Source: Pseudomonas sp. BP8
Lineage (GTDB): Bacteria > Pseudomonadota > Gammaproteobacteria > Pseudomonadales > Pseudomonadaceae
DNA length: 64,000 bases
Assembly: GCF_017875955.1 (NCBI RefSeq)
Contig: NZ_JAGINK010000001.1
Span: 563,001 to 627,000, forward strand
Direction: 5' to 3'
Under the pieces are notes generated by a model, which had not been told where the DNA came from, did not search any database, and worked only from the letters and a program-made list of their open reading frames with translations. Of this stretch, positions 35,418 through 44,125 are shown one piece after another. The number at the start of each line of letters is the position of its first letter. Position 1 is the stretch's first letter. Made by a program: the position numbers and the translations under genes.

Positions 35418-35445
35418 GGACATCGCCTTTAATAAGGCAGTGTCC
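35418..35445 (+). terminator. Hairpin after the MFS gene
   Basis: GGACATCGCCTT and AAGGCAGTGTCC pair over 12 positions with one mismatch and a wobble, around a TAAT loop. It starts 17 bp after the MFS stop. The T-run is weak, so it is a probable but not certain terminator. Confidence 0.55.
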
Positions 35446-35576
35446 TACAGGTTTTCCAGATCGATAAACGCCTGGATTGAATTCATTGAAATGAACTGAA
35501 ATGAGTGTTTTGACGTAGCGCTATAGGGGCACGCGAGGAGCGCCGTGCGCAGCTTGGCGCTCATTTCACTGGCCAG

Positions 35577-36381
35577 ATGCAAGGTCTGGCAGTGCTGGCG
35601 TTAGTGCCTGAAGCGGCTGAGGTAAATGCAGGCGTCGATGTTCGCTTTGATGACCGTGTTTGAGCTGAACCAGCGGCGCATCCTTCGCGGTTTCTCTCCC
35701 GTTGCTCCCAAAGAAAGCTGGGTCGGCAACAGGCACGCGTTTGAACTGCATCATCTCGTTGCAGGCAGTGTCGAATTTGGGCTTTACGACCTTGATCAGC
35801 TCCGCATTCCCACGCCTGGGAGCACTCAGGGCAGCCTGACGGTCGTTCAGCCGTTCGAGCCCTGGTTCGCCAGCAGTGTGGCCTTCGGATTTGACGCGAC
35901 AATTGTACACGGCCAGCCCCCGCGTATCTGGACACCACTGGTGGCGCCTGGGGCAGAGTTGCTGGAGTCGACGCTTCTGCCTGTGGCCCCAGCCCTGCCG
36001 GGCACCTTGCCTGGCCCACCGCCTGATCCGGTCGGGCCAAGGGTTGAAATACTTCCTGGCGCGAATCCAGGCGAAACTGGGGCCATAATTCCGGGGTTCG
36101 GTGGTGGGGGAGATCTACCTGAGCCGGGTCTGGTTAATAATGAACCGGCAGAAAATACAGAAACGGGTACCTATGCGGATTTGGAACGTAGAAGTATCAG
36201 AGATGATATGGATGTGGATCATATACCAGCCCAAGGCGCGATAAAGCTCTGGATAAATAACATTTTACCTGATTTATCACCTTACCAGCTCAGAGCGTTA
36301 CTCAGGCAGGCTCCCGCTGTCGTGATACCTACGGAGGTGCACAGAAAGCATAGTGAAACATGTCAAGTCGGAGCTTGTTAG
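35577..36381 (+). pseudogene. S-type pyocin-like bacteriocin, C-terminal remnant with frameshift
   Basis: The frame from 35577 reads a short peptide with VPEAAEVNAGVDVRFDDRV and stops at about 35656. The coherent protein then continues in the next frame (ELNQRRILRGFSPVAPKESW onward) to 36381; one extra T in a TTT run would explain this. The body has the Pro-rich pyocin-type segment PPRIWTPLVAPGAE and VAPALPGTLPGPPPDPVGPR. The end is a toxin-like module, DVDHIPAQGAIK and PTEVHRKHSET, resembling an HNH-type metal site. The 5' receptor and translocation parts are missing. An immunity gene follows after 33 bp. The longest intact frame is 35626-36381. Confidence 0.65.
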
Positions 36382-36414
36382 TTTGCTTGAAAATTTCATT
36401 GAAGTGGTGAAGCC

Positions 36415-36882
36415 ATGAAAAAAATTGTAAACGTCGAGCACTGGTTGAGATTTTTGGGTAAGACGCATGCCGCGTTGCTCGATCTGGGACTCGACCCGAG
36501 GTTGCCATTCATAACGGTCTATCCAGGAGATACAGAATTTTACCTTGAGCCAGAGCCTGGCGTTAGTTACAAATTTGATACAGAAACCGCGGTTATGAAG
36601 GCTGTTATTATAACGTTCATTAGGCGGGTGGAGCTTGAACCAGAGTTTAACGATATTTTGTCTCCACCTTATGCTTGTACGAGTAAGCATTTTGTTCGAG
36701 AAGTATGGGGGGACCCTGTAAATTTCAGAGCCCCGGTGGCTTTACCACAACCCATAGGGAAGACGGGTGGGTGGGATGCGTACGAGCTATCTGGAAAGGG
36801 CTTCGCGGGAGTGGAATTAATGTATCAATACACATCTGATTTCGAAACTTCCGCCGTTATCTTTAGAGCTAAGGAAAAATGA
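36415..36882 (+). CDS. DUF6392-type bacteriocin immunity protein
   Basis: The 155-residue protein begins with VEHWLRFLGKTHAALLDLGL and includes TVYPGDTEFYLEPEPGVSYK and LPQPIGKTGGWDAYELSGK. I recognise this from DUF6392 proteins that follow S-type pyocin toxins in Pseudomonas. It lies 33 bp after the DHIP-module toxin remnant and is AT-rich compared with core genes. It should protect the cell from the matching nuclease toxin and remains intact although the toxin is broken. Confidence 0.7.
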   Translation: MKKIVNVEHWLRFLGKTHAALLDLGLDPRLPFITVYPGDTEFYLEPEPGVSYKFDTETAVMKAVIITFIRRVELEPEFNDILSPPYACTSKHFVREVWGDPVNFRAPVALPQPIGKTGGWDAYELSGKGFAGVELMYQYTSDFETSAVIFRAKEK

Positions 36883-36950
36883 GTTTTCAATATTTATTGC
36901 CTAAGCTTCACTTAGATGACGGGCTATGTTAATGAACTCTCAAGGCTCGA

Positions 36951-37091
36951 TTGTTATTTGATTTTTTAGGGTGTCTACACAGTGAGCTGGTATTGGCGGA
37001 GCTTGTGCCCCCTGGAAAATTGATGGAGATTTACTCCGGTTCATTGACGCAGCATTATGAGCTGGCGCCTGGGTTGGATCGTGATTTTTAG
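36951..37091 (+). pseudogene. Degenerate second DUF6392-like immunity remnant
   Basis: The frame from TTG 36951 gives a 46-residue peptide containing FLGCLHSELV and LVPPGKLMEIYSGSLTQHYE, ending LAPGLDRDF before a TAG. It aligns without gaps over 42 residues to residues 14-55 or so of the intact immunity protein upstream, sharing F-L-G, H, L-x-P, Y-x-G, E-x-x-P-G and the final F, about one third identity. The rest of the family domain is lost. I see no other gene in 36883-37172. Confidence 0.55.
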
Positions 37092-37172
37092 TCGGATAAC
37101 CAAGCATTTGACATCCTGATGTCTACGTAGGGCCACGAACGTTAACTGTAAGGGAATGCGCTGGCTGCCTAC

Positions 37173-37841
37173 GTGCAGCTAACTCATGGCGCGAGGGATA
37201 ATATATCCAGTCTGGATCAGTACGATGAGCATTCTTTTCGTAGACTGGTCGAAGATAGATGGCATGTGGAGACCGACGAAATCTCACATGGTGTATTGAT
37301 AACGCACTTCAACCGTATAGTCGGTCATCCCGCCGGCAGCGATCTACTGTTCTACTCAGAGACCGATGACACGGCCAGCATCATCGATCCTCATCAAATC
37401 GTTGCCACGATAAAAAGGTGGCATCAGCACAACGGCCGGGCTGCCTTCAAAGACCAGATCTTGCAACCATCACCGGTTCATCAGACTTTTACGCGCGAAC
37501 AGCGGGCCAGCCATTCCTCAACCCGGACGCTGGAGAACGTCCGAAAACTGGTAGGTGACATTCATTTGTCCGAACGGGAGGCAGAGCAGAAGTTAGCCAT
37601 ACTCGAGCACCAGATAACCCTGTCCGGCGAAGCGCCTCAGAAGCCGCTTGCCGTCAGCCTGGACGCGCTACGGGCTCTCGAACGGGCTCATCATCAGGCC
37701 AAGCGGGCTGTTAGCCAGCTTCAACGTTTGCAGGTCTCGGTAAAGGTCGCGCTGGATAGAGCCCGCCGAGATGCCGCCAGTCCGTTTCTAGCCTCATGTT
37801 CAGGGATCGCCGTGAACTTTAGTGTCATAGCGCGCCCCTGA
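37173..37841 (+). CDS. Colicin E/pyocin-type immunity domain with long helical extension
   Basis: Residues 1-93 or so match the Im2/Im9 family: THFNRIVGHPAGSDLLFYSE corresponds to the helix III HPxGSDLIYYP core, and IVATIKRWHQHNGRAAFK to the C-terminal strand. Canonical members end there at about 85-95 residues. This one adds some 125 residues, mostly helical and charged (LSEREAEQKLAILEHQITLS, then LDALRALERAHHQAKRAVSQ). The start is GTG 37173 with no clear ribosome-binding site. It should bind an E-type DNase toxin, but no cognate toxin gene is present. Confidence 0.7.
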   Translation: MQLTHGARDNISSLDQYDEHSFRRLVEDRWHVETDEISHGVLITHFNRIVGHPAGSDLLFYSETDDTASIIDPHQIVATIKRWHQHNGRAAFKDQILQPSPVHQTFTREQRASHSSTRTLENVRKLVGDIHLSEREAEQKLAILEHQITLSGEAPQKPLAVSLDALRALERAHHQAKRAVSQLQRLQVSVKVALDRARRDAASPFLASCSGIAVNFSVIARP

Positions 37842-37851
37842 AACATCCTGA

Positions 37852-37884
37852 AAAGGCCATCCCGTGCAAGCGGTGATGGCCTTT
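37852..37884 (+). terminator. Hairpin ending the bacteriocin island
   Basis: A 10-bp perfect stem (aaaggccatc / gatggccttt) with a 13-base loop lies 11 bp after the immunity-domain stop and just before the pstS Pho box. It lacks a long T-run. Confidence 0.6.
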
Positions 37885-37891
37885 CATCCAA

Positions 37892-37909
37892 TTGTCACAT
37901 TGAGGTCAT
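37892..37909 (+). promoter_or_regulatory. Pho box of pstS
   Basis: TTGTCAC-ATTG-AGGTCAT shows the two 7-bp half-sites with a 4-bp spacer that PhoB binds (consensus CTGTCAT-N4-CTGTCAT). It ends 75 bp before the pstS ATG. Confidence 0.75.
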
Positions 37910-37984
37910 ATCGTGTTCATGCGGCCTGCAGATACTTGGGCCCGATCCATCCAACACCCCCAATATTCCTGCTAGGAGCAAGGC

Positions 37985-38983
37985 ATGAAACTGAAGCGTT
38001 TGATGGCGGCCCTTACCTTTGCCGCCGCTGGCGTTGCAACCGCCAATGCGGTAGCCGCTGTCGACCCAGCAATCCCGACCTACACCAAGACCACCGGTGT
38101 TTCGGGCAACCTCTCCAGCGTCGGTTCCGATACCCTCGCGAACCTGATGACCCTGTGGGCCGAGGCCTACAAGAAGGAATATCCGAACGTAAACATCCAG
38201 ATCCAGGCTGCCGGCTCCTCCACCGCGCCACCCGCGCTGACCGAAGGCACCGCCAACCTCGGCCCGATGAGCCGCAAGATGAAAGACGTCGAGCTGCAGG
38301 CCTTCGAGCAGAAGTATGGCTACAAGCCAACCGCGATTCCGGTTGCTGTCGACGCCCTGGCCGTGTTCGTGCACAAGGACAACCCGATCAAGGGCCTGAC
38401 CATGGCTCAAGTCGATGCCGTGTTCTCTTCGACCCGCCTGTGCGGCGCCAAGGCCGACGTGAAAACCTGGGGCGACCTGGGCGTGACCGGCGACCTGGCC
38501 AATAAGCCAGTGCAGCTGTTCGGTCGCAACTCGGTATCCGGTACCTACGGCTACTTCAAGGAAGAAGCCCTGTGCAAAGGCGACTTCAAGCCTAACGTCA
38601 ACGAGCAGCCTGGCTCGGCCTCGGTCGTGCAGTCGATCAGCAGCTCGCTGAACGGCATCGGCTACTCGGGCATCGGCTACAAGACTGCCAGCGTCAAGAC
38701 TGTGCCTCTGGCCAAGAAAGACGGCGGCGAGTTCATCGAAGACAACGAAGAAAACGCCCTGAACGGCAAGTACCCGCTGTCGCGCTTCCTCTACGTCTAC
38801 GTCAACAAGGCGCCGAACAAGCCGCTGGCACCGCTGGACGCCGAGTTCATCAAGCTGGTCCTGTCGCAAGCTGGCCAGCAGGTCGTGGTGAAGGATGGTT
38901 ACATCCCGCTGCCGGCCAAAGTGGTCGACAAGACCCTGGCTGACCTGGGCCTGTCGCACAACGCGAATGTCGCCAAGAAGTAA
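37985..38983 (+). CDS. pstS: Phosphate ABC transporter substrate-binding protein PstS
   Basis: The 332-residue periplasmic protein has a signal peptide of about 24 residues ending NAVAA. Phosphate-binding loops are [17 protein letters not shown] at the start, [14 protein letters not shown], and [16 protein letters not shown]. It matches the Pseudomonas PstS group rather than the E. coli one in layout. It captures phosphate for PstCAB. A Pho box lies upstream. Confidence 0.95.
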   Translation: MKLKRLMAALTFAAAGVATANAVAAVDPAIPTYTKTTGVSGNLSSVGSDTLANLMTLWAEAYKKEYPNVNIQIQAAGSSTAPPALTEGTANLGPMSRKMKDVELQAFEQKYGYKPTAIPVAVDALAVFVHKDNPIKGLTMAQVDAVFSSTRLCGAKADVKTWGDLGVTGDLANKPVQLFGRNSVSGTYGYFKEEALCKGDFKPNVNEQPGSASVVQSISSSLNGIGYSGIGYKTASVKTVPLAKKDGGEFIEDNEENALNGKYPLSRFLYVYVNKAPNKPLAPLDAEFIKLVLSQAGQQVVVKDGYIPLPAKVVDKTLADLGLSHNANVAKK

Positions 38984-39071
38984 GTAATACCCCGGCGAGG
39001 GCTGGCTGCAAGGCCGGTCCTCCCACACATTCTCAGTCCGAAGCCAGATCTCCTGAGCGGCGGGCTTTTTT

Positions 39072-39089
39072 GCGTCAATGCACTGTCAT
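39072..39089 (+). promoter_or_regulatory. Pho box of pstC
   Basis: GCGTCAA-TGCA-CTGTCAT fits two PhoB half-sites, the second perfect, 33 bp upstream of the pstC ATG. The gap from pstS (139 bp) and this site suggest pstC has its own PhoB-dependent promoter. Confidence 0.65.
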
Positions 39090-39122
39090 GTTTTTGTAAT
39101 ACGGGACCGCTAGGGTGTGCGC

Positions 39123-41411
39123 ATGAATGATCTGGCCAACTCCACCATGACCCAAAATTCTGCTCCGGTGCGGATTGATTTCAATACGCCCGAGTTGCAA
39201 CGCAAGCGCCGTATTCGCGCCCTCAAGGATCGCCTGACCCGCTGGTATGTACTGGTGGGCGGGCTTGCCGTGCTGGCTGCGATTACCCTGATCTTCTTCT
39301 ACCTGGCCTATGTCGTGCTGCCGCTGTTCCAGGGCGCCGAACTGACCAGCAAGAAGGCCCTGGAGCCGACCTGGCTGCAGCAGGACGCCGGCAAGCCACT
39401 GATGATTGCCCTCGAGGAGCAAAACCTCGTCGGCATGCGTGTGTCCGACAAGGGCCAGGCGCTGTTCTTCGACACCAAGACCGGTGCCGAGGTGAAGCGC
39501 GTCGACCTGCCACTGCCAGCAGGCACTCAAGTGTCCTCGATCGGCAGCGACCAGCCGGGCAGCCCACTGATCGTGCTGGGCCTTTCCAACGGCCAGGCCA
39601 TGGTGTTCAACCACAGCTACAAGATCACCTACCCGGACAACAAGAAGACCATCACCCCTGGCATCGACTTCCCGTACGGTCAGGCGCCGTTTGCGTTGGA
39701 CCCGCAGGGCCGTGCGCTCGAGCACGTCAGCGTCAACATCAATGGTGAGACCCTGACGGTCGCCGGCTCGCACGGTTCGCAGTTGCTGGTCACCCAACTG
39801 ACCCGCGAAGAAAACATGATGACCGGTGAGGTCACCAGCGAGCAGACCAACATCGACCTGCCGCAGATGACCGAACCGGTCAAAGCCATCTACATCGATC
39901 CGCGCCAACAGTGGCTGTACGTGGTCAACGGCCGTGCCCAGGCCGACGTCTTCAGCCTGCGCGACAAGAGCCTCAACGGTCGCTACAAGCTGCTGGACGA
40001 CGGTCAGGCCGAAATTACCGCCAGCACCCAGCTGGTCGGCGGCATTTCGCTGATCTTTGGTGATTCCAAGGGCGGCCTGAGCCAGTGGTTCATGGCCCGC
40101 GACCCGGATGGGGAGCAACGTTTCAAGCTGATCCGCAGCTTCCAGATGGGCACTGCGCCGGTCGTGCAGATCGACGCTGAAGAGCGCCGCAAGGGCTTCA
40201 TCGCCCTGGACAGCGCCGGTCAGCTGGGTGTGTTCCACAGTACCGCGCATCGCACCCTGCTGGTCGAGCCGGCCGCCGAAGGCGCGGGCATCCTCGCCCT
40301 GTCGCCGCGCGCCAACCGCATCTTCATCGAGGAAGGCGGCAAGCTGCTGCCGCTGAGCCTGAAGAACCCGCACCCGGAAGTGTCCTGGAGCGCACTGTGG
40401 AGCAAGGTCTGGTACGAAAACTACGACGAGCCCAAGTACGTCTGGCAGTCGACTGCCTCGAACACCGACTTCGAGCCTAAGCTGAGCCTCTCGCCGCTGA
40501 CCTTCGGTACCCTCAAGGCCGCGTTCTACGCAATGATCCTGGCCGCACCGCTGGCCATTGCCGCTGCGATCTATACCGCCTACTTCATGGCCCCGGGCAT
40601 GCGCCGCAAGGTCAAGCCGGTGATCGAGCTGATGGAAGCGATGCCGACGGTGATCCTCGGCTTCTTCGCCGGCCTGTTCCTCGCGCCCTACCTCGAAGGC
40701 CACCTGCCGGGTGTGTTCAGCCTGTTCCTGCTGATGCCGGTCGGCATCCTGGTCGCCGGCTTCACTTGGAGCCGCCTGCCCGAGTCGCTGCGCCTGCGCG
40801 TCCCGGATGGCTGGGAAGCGGCGATCCTGATTCCGGTGATCCTGTTCACCGGCTGGTTCGCCCTGTACATGAGCCCGTTCATTGAAACCTGGTGGTTCGG
40901 CGGCGACATGCGCCTGTGGATCAGCAACGACCTGGGCATCACCTACGACCAGCGCAACGCCCTGGTAGTCGGTATCGCCATGGGCTTCGCGGTGATTCCG
41001 AACATCTACTCGATTGCCGAAGACGCCGTGTTCAGCGTGCCGCGCAGCCTTACCCTGGGCTCGCTGGCCCTCGGTGCAACACCGTGGCAGACCCTGACCC
41101 GCGTGGTCATCCTGACCGCCAGCCCGGGGATCTTCTCGGCGCTGATGATCGGCATGGGCCGTGCGGTGGGCGAAACCATGATCGTGCTGATGGCCACCGG
41201 CAACACCCCGGTCATGGAAATGAACCTGTTTGAAGGCATGCGTACCCTGGCTGCCAACGTCGCGGTGGAGATGCCCGAGTCGGAAGTCGGCGGCAGCCAC
41301 TACCGCGTGCTGTTCCTCGCTGCGCTGGTACTGCTGATGTTCACCTTCGTGATGAACACCCTGGCCGAGCTGATTCGTCAGCGTCTGCGCAAGAAATACT
41401 CGTCGCTTTGA
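39123..41411 (+). CDS. pstC: Phosphate ABC transporter permease PstC (long form)
   Basis: The 762-residue inner-membrane protein is more than twice the length of E. coli PstC. A first span (about 38-63, TRWYVLVGGLAVLAAITLIF) is followed by some 380 residues of periplasmic, beta-rich domain. The permease domain with six spans starts near 455 (TLKAAFYAMILAAPLAIAAA). The EAA region is FSVPRSLTLGSLALGATPWQ. The ATG at 39123 is chosen over the GTG two codons upstream. It partners PstA and PstB. Confidence 0.92.
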   Translation: MNDLANSTMTQNSAPVRIDFNTPELQRKRRIRALKDRLTRWYVLVGGLAVLAAITLIFFYLAYVVLPLFQGAELTSKKALEPTWLQQDAGKPLMIALEEQNLVGMRVSDKGQALFFDTKTGAEVKRVDLPLPAGTQVSSIGSDQPGSPLIVLGLSNGQAMVFNHSYKITYPDNKKTITPGIDFPYGQAPFALDPQGRALEHVSVNINGETLTVAGSHGSQLLVTQLTREENMMTGEVTSEQTNIDLPQMTEPVKAIYIDPRQQWLYVVNGRAQADVFSLRDKSLNGRYKLLDDGQAEITASTQLVGGISLIFGDSKGGLSQWFMARDPDGEQRFKLIRSFQMGTAPVVQIDAEERRKGFIALDSAGQLGVFHSTAHRTLLVEPAAEGAGILALSPRANRIFIEEGGKLLPLSLKNPHPEVSWSALWSKVWYENYDEPKYVWQSTASNTDFEPKLSLSPLTFGTLKAAFYAMILAAPLAIAAAIYTAYFMAPGMRRKVKPVIELMEAMPTVILGFFAGLFLAPYLEGHLPGVFSLFLLMPVGILVAGFTWSRLPESLRLRVPDGWEAAILIPVILFTGWFALYMSPFIETWWFGGDMRLWISNDLGITYDQRNALVVGIAMGFAVIPNIYSIAEDAVFSVPRSLTLGSLALGATPWQTLTRVVILTASPGIFSALMIGMGRAVGETMIVLMATGNTPVMEMNLFEGMRTLAANVAVEMPESEVGGSHYRVLFLAALVLLMFTFVMNTLAELIRQRLRKKYSSL

Positions 41412-41428
41412 TAGAAAGGTAGAGATCC

Positions 41429-43099
41429 GTGAAAAAGGATTCCCTCAAAGGCTGGTTCAAGAGCGGCGCCCCCGGCGTCTGGATCAGCGGTGGCGCGGTT
41501 GCCATCGCCGTGATCATGACCGTGGGCCTGCTGGCGGTGATCGCCGTGCGTGGCCTGGGCCACTTCTGGCCGGCCGACCTGATCCAGGCCACCTACAAGG
41601 TGCCGGGCCAGGCTGATCATGTGGTTGTTGGTGAAGTGGTACAGAAAGAACAGGTGCCGCTGGCGCGTCTGAAAGGGGCCGGTCTGCCGGTGCCTGAGGA
41701 TGGCCCGGAGTTCATGACCCGCGAGCTGGTCAAGGTTGGTAACCGCGACCTCAATGGCAGCGACTTCACCTGGGTGGTCGGCGACTGGCTGGTGGATCAG
41801 ACCACCCCCGCCGAGTTGATCGCGCTGGAGCGTCGCGAGTGGGGCAACTTCTACGGCTACCTGGTCAGCGTCAAGGAAAACGGCAAGGTAGTTGCCGAGG
41901 GCCAGGCCGCCTGGGGCGAACTGCAGGCGCGCCTCAAGCGTGCCAGCAAGCTGGCTGGCGAGCTGCAGACCCTCGAGAAGAAAGACATCGGTGCCATCAA
42001 CCATGGCCTTGAGCGCCTGCGTCTGCACAGCCGCAAGCTGGAACTCGACGGCAAGCTGGACGCCGCTGCGCAGGCCGACATGGAGTCCGAGCGCGCCGAG
42101 TTGAACAACCGCTACAAAGCCATTGAAGAGCGCCTCGGTGCCCTGCACAGCGACTTCAGCCGCGACAGCCTGGTGGCCCGTGACGGCAACGGCCGCGAAG
42201 TCGAGATCAACCTGGACAAGGTCGTCCATGCCTATCAGCCAAACGCGATGGGCACCTTCACCAAGCTGACGACCTACTTTGCCAAGGTGTGGGAATTCCT
42301 CAGTGATGACCCACGTGAGGCGAACACCGAGGGCGGGATCTTCCCGGCGATCTTCGGTACCGTGATGATGACCCTGATCATGGCCGTGATCGTCACCCCG
42401 TTCGGCGTGCTGGCTGCGGTCTACCTGCGTGAATATGCACGCCAGGGCCCAGTCACCCGGCTGATCCGCATCGCCGTGAACAACCTGGCGGGCGTACCGG
42501 CGATCGTTTACGGCGTGTTCGGCCTGGGCTTCTTCGTCTATGTACTGGGCGGTTCGATCGACCGGTTGTTCTTCCCTGAAGCATTGCCGGCGCCGACCCT
42601 GGGTACGCCAGGCCTGCTCTGGGCCTCGTTGACCCTGGCCCTGCTGGCCGTGCCAGTGGTAATTGTGGCCACTGAAGAAGGCCTGGCGCGGATCCCGCGG
42701 ACTGTGCGTGAAGGCTCGCTGGCTCTTGGCGCAACCAAGGCCGAGACCCTGTGGAAGATCGTCCTGCCGATGGCCAGCCCGGCCATGATGACCGGCATGA
42801 TCCTCGCCGTAGCCCGCGCCGCCGGTGAAGTGGCGCCGCTGATGCTGGTGGGTGTGGTCAAGCTGGCGCCGGCGTTGCCGGTAGACGGTAACTACCCTTA
42901 CCTGCACCTTGACCAGAAGATCATGCACCTGGGCTTCCATATCTACGACGTCGGCTTCCAGAGCCCCAACGTCGAGGCCGCGCGGCCGTTGGTGTACGCC
43001 ACCGCGCTGCTGCTGGTAATGGTCATCGCCACCCTCAACCTCTCGGCGGTGTGGATCCGTAACCACCTGCGCGAGAAGTACAAGGCGCTCGACCACTAA
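41429..43099 (+). CDS. pstA: Phosphate ABC transporter permease PstA (long form)
   Basis: The 556-residue protein starts at GTG 41429 (AAGGT upstream), 17 bp after pstC. It has one N-terminal span (about 20-45), then a periplasmic insertion of about 230 residues rich in charged helices (LKRASKLAGELQTLEKKDIG). The permease domain starts near 305 (GIFPAIFGTVMMTLIMAVIV). The EAA loop is TVREGSLALGATKAETLWKI. E. coli PstA is about 296 residues, so like PstC it carries an extra periplasmic part. Confidence 0.92.
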   Translation: MKKDSLKGWFKSGAPGVWISGGAVAIAVIMTVGLLAVIAVRGLGHFWPADLIQATYKVPGQADHVVVGEVVQKEQVPLARLKGAGLPVPEDGPEFMTRELVKVGNRDLNGSDFTWVVGDWLVDQTTPAELIALERREWGNFYGYLVSVKENGKVVAEGQAAWGELQARLKRASKLAGELQTLEKKDIGAINHGLERLRLHSRKLELDGKLDAAAQADMESERAELNNRYKAIEERLGALHSDFSRDSLVARDGNGREVEINLDKVVHAYQPNAMGTFTKLTTYFAKVWEFLSDDPREANTEGGIFPAIFGTVMMTLIMAVIVTPFGVLAAVYLREYARQGPVTRLIRIAVNNLAGVPAIVYGVFGLGFFVYVLGGSIDRLFFPEALPAPTLGTPGLLWASLTLALLAVPVVIVATEEGLARIPRTVREGSLALGATKAETLWKIVLPMASPAMMTGMILAVARAAGEVAPLMLVGVVKLAPALPVDGNYPYLHLDQKIMHLGFHIYDVGFQSPNVEAARPLVYATALLLVMVIATLNLSAVWIRNHLREKYKALDH

Positions 43100-43172
43100 G
43101 CCTGATCCACAAGCGTGCCGCCCGCGAGCCGGGCGGCCCTTTGACACGAATTGATAGCGTATGGAGTTGACC

Positions 43173-44006
43173 ATGCAGCAAGAATCCCACGCCCGCGGCA
43201 TCGACATGTCGGCCCTGGGTCGCGACAAGCAGGGCCTGCGCCTGGCCGAAGAAACCGTGGCCATCGAAGTGCCTGGCCTGTCCCTGTTCTACGGCGACAA
43301 GCAGGCGCTGTTCGACGTCAGCATGAACATCCCCAAGCAGCGCGTGACTGCCTTCATCGGCCCGTCCGGCTGCGGCAAGTCGACCCTGCTGCGGACCTTC
43401 AACCGCATGAACGACTTGGTCGATGGCTGCCGCGTCGACGGCGCGATCAACCTGTACGGCAACAACATCTACCGTAAGGGCGAAGACGTCGCCGAGCTGC
43501 GTCGCCGGGTTGGCATGGTGTTCCAGAAGCCTAACCCGTTCCCAAAGACCATCTACGAGAACGTCGTGTATGGCCTGCGCATTCAGGGCATCAACAAGAA
43601 GCGCACCCTTGACGAGGCCGTCGAGTGGGCACTGAAGGGCGCGGCCCTGTGGGATGAGGTCAAGGACCGCCTGCACGAGTCGGCGCTGGGCTTGTCTGGT
43701 GGTCAGCAGCAGCGTCTGGTGATTGCCCGGACCATCGCCGTCGAGCCAGAAGTACTGCTGCTCGATGAGCCATGCTCGGCACTCGACCCGATTTCGACCC
43801 TGAAAGTCGAAGAGCTGATCTACGAACTGAAATCCAAGTACACCATCGTCATCGTTACCCACAACATGCAGCAGGCGGCGCGCGTCTCCGACTACACCGC
43901 GTTCATGTACATGGGCAAGCTGATCGAGTTTGGTGATACCGATACACTGTTCACCAACCCCTCGAAGAAGCAGACCGAAGACTACATCACCGGTCGCTAC
44001 GGCTAG
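43173..44006 (+). CDS. pstB: Phosphate ABC transporter ATP-binding protein PstB
   Basis: The 277-residue ATPase has Walker [13 protein letters not shown], the signature [16 protein letters not shown], Walker [14 protein letters not shown] and the His switch [14 protein letters not shown]. The ATG at 43173 is used because the alternative ATG 12 bp upstream overlaps the GGAG ribosome-binding site. It powers PstCA and also takes part in phosphate signalling to PhoR through PhoU. Confidence 0.95.
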   Translation: MQQESHARGIDMSALGRDKQGLRLAEETVAIEVPGLSLFYGDKQALFDVSMNIPKQRVTAFIGPSGCGKSTLLRTFNRMNDLVDGCRVDGAINLYGNNIYRKGEDVAELRRRVGMVFQKPNPFPKTIYENVVYGLRIQGINKKRTLDEAVEWALKGAALWDEVKDRLHESALGLSGGQQQRLVIARTIAVEPEVLLLDEPCSALDPISTLKVEELIYELKSKYTIVIVTHNMQQAARVSDYTAFMYMGKLIEFGDTDTLFTNPSKKQTEDYITGRYG

Positions 44007-44020
44007 TAGCAGCAGCTAGC

Positions 44021-44097
44021 TGCAAGCTTCAAGCTGCAAGAAGCGGCGAGCGTGAAGCCCGGGAACGACACGAACAACTTGAAGCTTGAAGCTTGCA
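44021..44097. repeat. Inverted AAGCTTCAAGCT repeats between pstB and phoU
   Basis: The left arm tgcaagcttcaagctgcaag (44021-44040) and right arm cttgaagcttgaagcttgca (44078-44097) pair over 20 positions with one mismatch, around a 37-base loop. Further aagctt-type units lie on both sides. The whole pstB-phoU gap is made of this element, which could fold in the mRNA or act as a dispersed repeat. Confidence 0.75.
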
Positions 44098-44125
44098 ACT
44101 TGAAGCTTTTTCGCGGAGCGAAAGC

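Noticed and set aside
39075..41300. 741-codon open frame antisense to pstC
   Set aside because: It mirrors pstC codon bias, has a His/Gln/Arg-rich composition typical of shadows, and shows no domain.
41378..43264. 628-codon open frame antisense to pstA
   Set aside because: It is a shadow of pstA and also runs over the pstB start, with no recognisable protein features.
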